A stretch of 6,725 nt of DNA. Origin: an uncultured Collinsella sp. (lineage in GTDB: Bacteria > Actinomycetota > Coriobacteriia > Coriobacteriales > Coriobacteriaceae). A program made the translations under genes and the position numbers. How positions within the stretch are numbered: the first letter of the stretch is position 1; the number at the start of each line of letters is the position of its first letter. Positions 5,553-6,725 of this stretch are shown piece by piece. A model generated the notes under the pieces. It was not told the origin of the DNA. It saw only the letters and a list, made by a program, of their open reading frames with translations, and did no database searches. The stretch is taken from the NCBI GenBank assembly GCA_900553705.1, contig USEK01000079.1, positions 1 through 6,725 of the forward strand, given 5' to 3'.

Positions 5553-6596
5553 TTAGCGCTTGCGGGGGACGAGTTTGGTGCGGCGCAGGTGGATCATCTC
5601 GGCGGCGATGGAGATAGCGATCTCCTCGGGATCCTCTGCCTCGATGGCAACGCCGATCGGCAGGTGCAGCCCGTCGATCTGGTCCTGCGTAAAGCCCTCC
5701 TGCTCCAAACGAGCCCGCACAAAGGCCGTCTTGCGGCGCGAGCCAAGGCAACCCAGATAGGCGGGCTTGGCGCGCATGGCCTGAATCACCACGTCGATAT
5801 CGGACTTGTGGCCTGCTGTGGCCACGACCACCAAGTCGCGCGGACCGATGGGGCACTGCTCGCCCAGGTTCTTGTAGTCGACCAGACGACGGTCGTAGAC
5901 ACCGGGTACCCATTCGGGCGTCAGCGTGCCGGGGCGGTCGTCGCAAGCCACGACGGCAAAGCCCGCCGCCGTGAGCACGCGCGCCGTCGCGGCGCCCACG
6001 TGTCCGCAGCCAAAGATGTAGGTCAGGCCCTCGGGGCAGAGCGTCTCGATGTGCGCCGGGGGAATCTCGGAGGCGGCGTTGGTGTAGGTGACCTTACTCC
6101 CCTCCTCCACCAGCGAAAGCTCGGGGCAGCCGGCAATGGTATGGCGCGATGTCTCGCCATGGTACTCGACCACATCGCCCTCGAGGGCCTGAATGACAAA
6201 CGGTTCAAAGTCGATGACGAAGTCGCCAATGCGTCGATACGCCAAGACGTCGGCAACCGACTGGAACAACGGCACCTGCGATACATCCAGATGCAGATAG
6301 CACAGGCAGATGGCTCCGCCGCAGATCATGCCGGTATCGGAGTTCTCGCCGCCCATGGTGTAGCGGACCAGACGCGATTGACCTGCGGCCAGCAGCTCGC
6401 GCGCCTCGTCCAGCGCAAAGAGCTCAATCTTGCCGCCGCCGATAGTGCCCGCCTGGCTACCGTCGGCAAAGACGGCCATCCAGGCGCCCACGCCGCGCGG
6501 CGACGACCCCGCCGTGCCGGCCACGACCACGAGCTCGCACGTCTCGCCGGCACGCAGGGCGGCAAGCGCCGCATTCACAACATCGAGCTTTTCCAT
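5553..6596 (-). CDS. XdhC/CoxI family molybdenum hydroxylase maturation protein
   Basis: Members of this family bind molybdenum cofactor and help insert its sulfurated form into xanthine dehydrogenase-like enzymes. The 347-residue protein is cytosolic, with no signal or membrane segment. The N-terminal XdhC_CoxI domain has AGTAGSSPRGVGAWM (26-40), FADGSQAGTIGGGKIE (43-58) and DTGMICGG (87-94). The C-terminal Rossmann domain starts at YIFGCGHVGAATARVL (193-208), with DDRP at 219-222. It continues with YLGCLGSRRKTA (280-291) and ends with the family's LPIGVAIEAEDPEEIAISIAAEMI (312-335). Cysteines C92, C97 and C99 cluster after the first domain core. The ATG at 6596 has AGAAGG five bases upstream, overlapping the stop of the upstream gene, so the two are probably coupled. 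The client enzyme is not in the window. It could serve xanthine dehydrogenase or a selenium-dependent hydroxylase; the sequence does not decide. Confidence 0.92.
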   Translation of the reverse strand: MEKLDVVNAALAALRAGETCELVVVAGTAGSSPRGVGAWMAVFADGSQAGTIGGGKIELFALDEARELLAAGQSRLVRYTMGGENSDTGMICGGAICLCYLHLDVSQVPLFQSVADVLAYRRIGDFVIDFEPFVIQALEGDVVEYHGETSRHTIAGCPELSLVEEGSKVTYTNAASEIPPAHIETLCPEGLTYIFGCGHVGAATARVLTAAGFAVVACDDRPGTLTPEWVPGVYDRRLVDYKNLGEQCPIGPRDLVVVATAGHKSDIDVVIQAMRAKPAYLGCLGSRRKTAFVRARLEQEGFTQDQIDGLHLPIGVAIEAEDPEEIAISIAAEMIHLRRTKLVPRKR

Positions 6597-6605
6597 TGCC
6601 GCCTT

Positions 6606-6678
6606 CTATCCTCTAAAGACATCGGTGAGCATAGCGAGTGCCTCGAGCACGCCGCCGCCGACCGACGTCGCCTTGTCC
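6606..6678 (-). CDS. C-terminal end of an unidentified protein, 5' cut by adapter
   Basis: Reading the minus strand from the adapter junction, an open frame of 23 codons ends in TAG at 6606-6608. Its sequence starts DKATSVGGGVLEALAML and ends TDVFRG. The stop is nine bases before the xdhC ATG and overlaps its ribosome site, so both genes are probably in one operon. The glycine-rich VGGGVLEAL segment is too short for identification. Given the neighbour, a molybdenum or selenium cofactor maturation protein of the YqeB/YqeC kind is one guess, which I hold weakly. The frame on the adapter side is artificial. Confidence 0.55.
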
Positions 6679-6725
6679 CTGTCTCTTATACACATCTGAC
6701 GCTGCCGACGACTAGTCGAGTGTAG
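6679..6725. other. Nextera/Tn5 library adapter with index (right end), not genomic
   Basis: Bases 6679-6711 are the exact reverse complement of the adapter at 5-37 and start with the Tn5 mosaic end CTGTCTCTTATACACATCT. Bases 6712-6719 are the reverse complement of TCGACTAG, which from memory is a Nextera XT i5 index. Bases 6720-6725 are the complement of CTACAC, the end of the P5 arm that precedes the index. Bases 1-37 and 6679-6715 therefore form a perfect 37-base inverted repeat that is a library artefact. Plus-strand reading gives spurious peptides such as VSYTHLTLPTTSRV. Confidence 0.98.

Noticed and set aside
5241..6725. Plus-strand open frame of 494 codons opposite xdhC
   Set aside because: It is antisense to an XdhC protein with all the expected motifs, and its last residues (VSYTHLTLPTTSRV) are translated adapter.
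1..6725. Composite transposon bounded by 37-base inverted repeats
   Set aside because: The repeats are Nextera adapter containing the engineered Tn5 mosaic end, with index and P5-arm bases at the right. There is no transposase and no target duplication.

Overview
The window is a short assembled contig that carries sequencing-library adapter at both ends (1-37 and 6679-6725). The biological insert is 38-6678. All recognisable genes are on the minus strand, so transcription runs from high to low coordinates. The insert is G+C-rich, uses several GTG starts, encodes a four-cysteine zinc-type S14, and has adk directly after secY. The protein sequences look to me like a Coriobacteriia actinobacterium, perhaps a gut Collinsella or a relative. 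That is an impression from the proteins and was not checked by any search.

Layout in transcription order (right to left). 6606-6678 is the last 23 codons of an unidentified gene. Nine bases later comes a complete XdhC/CoxI-family gene (5553-6596), a maturation or insertion factor for molybdenum hydroxylases. A large palindrome (5459-5545) lies just after the xdhC stop and probably ends that transcript. The rest of the 311-base gene-free stretch holds a possible promoter (5379-5407) and a leader hairpin (5267-5301). Then follow the distal genes of the spc ribosomal protein operon: rplE, rpsN, rpsH, rplF, rplR, rpsE, rpmD, rplO, secY and the start of adk, which is cut by the adapter at base 38.

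The ribosomal genes encode 50S proteins L5, L6, L18, L30 and L15 and 30S proteins S14, S8 and S5. SecY is the protein-export channel and Adk balances adenine nucleotides. The rpsE-rpmD-rplO-secY part is very tight, with 2-3 base gaps and one 7-base overlap. The rplE-rpsN, rpsN-rpsH and rplF-rplR gaps are 75-119 bases, and each holds a stem-loop without a fitting terminator U-tract.

The most notable points are these. (1) rplN and rplX, which normally precede rplE, are missing, and an unrelated xdhC gene sits upstream instead; this is either a real rearrangement or an assembly join near the palindrome. (2) The palindrome itself looks like a candidate dispersed repeat. (3) The perfect 37-base terminal inverted repeats look like transposon ends but are Nextera (Tn5) adapter. 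I see no convincing evidence of a new defence, mobile or RNA-guided system here.
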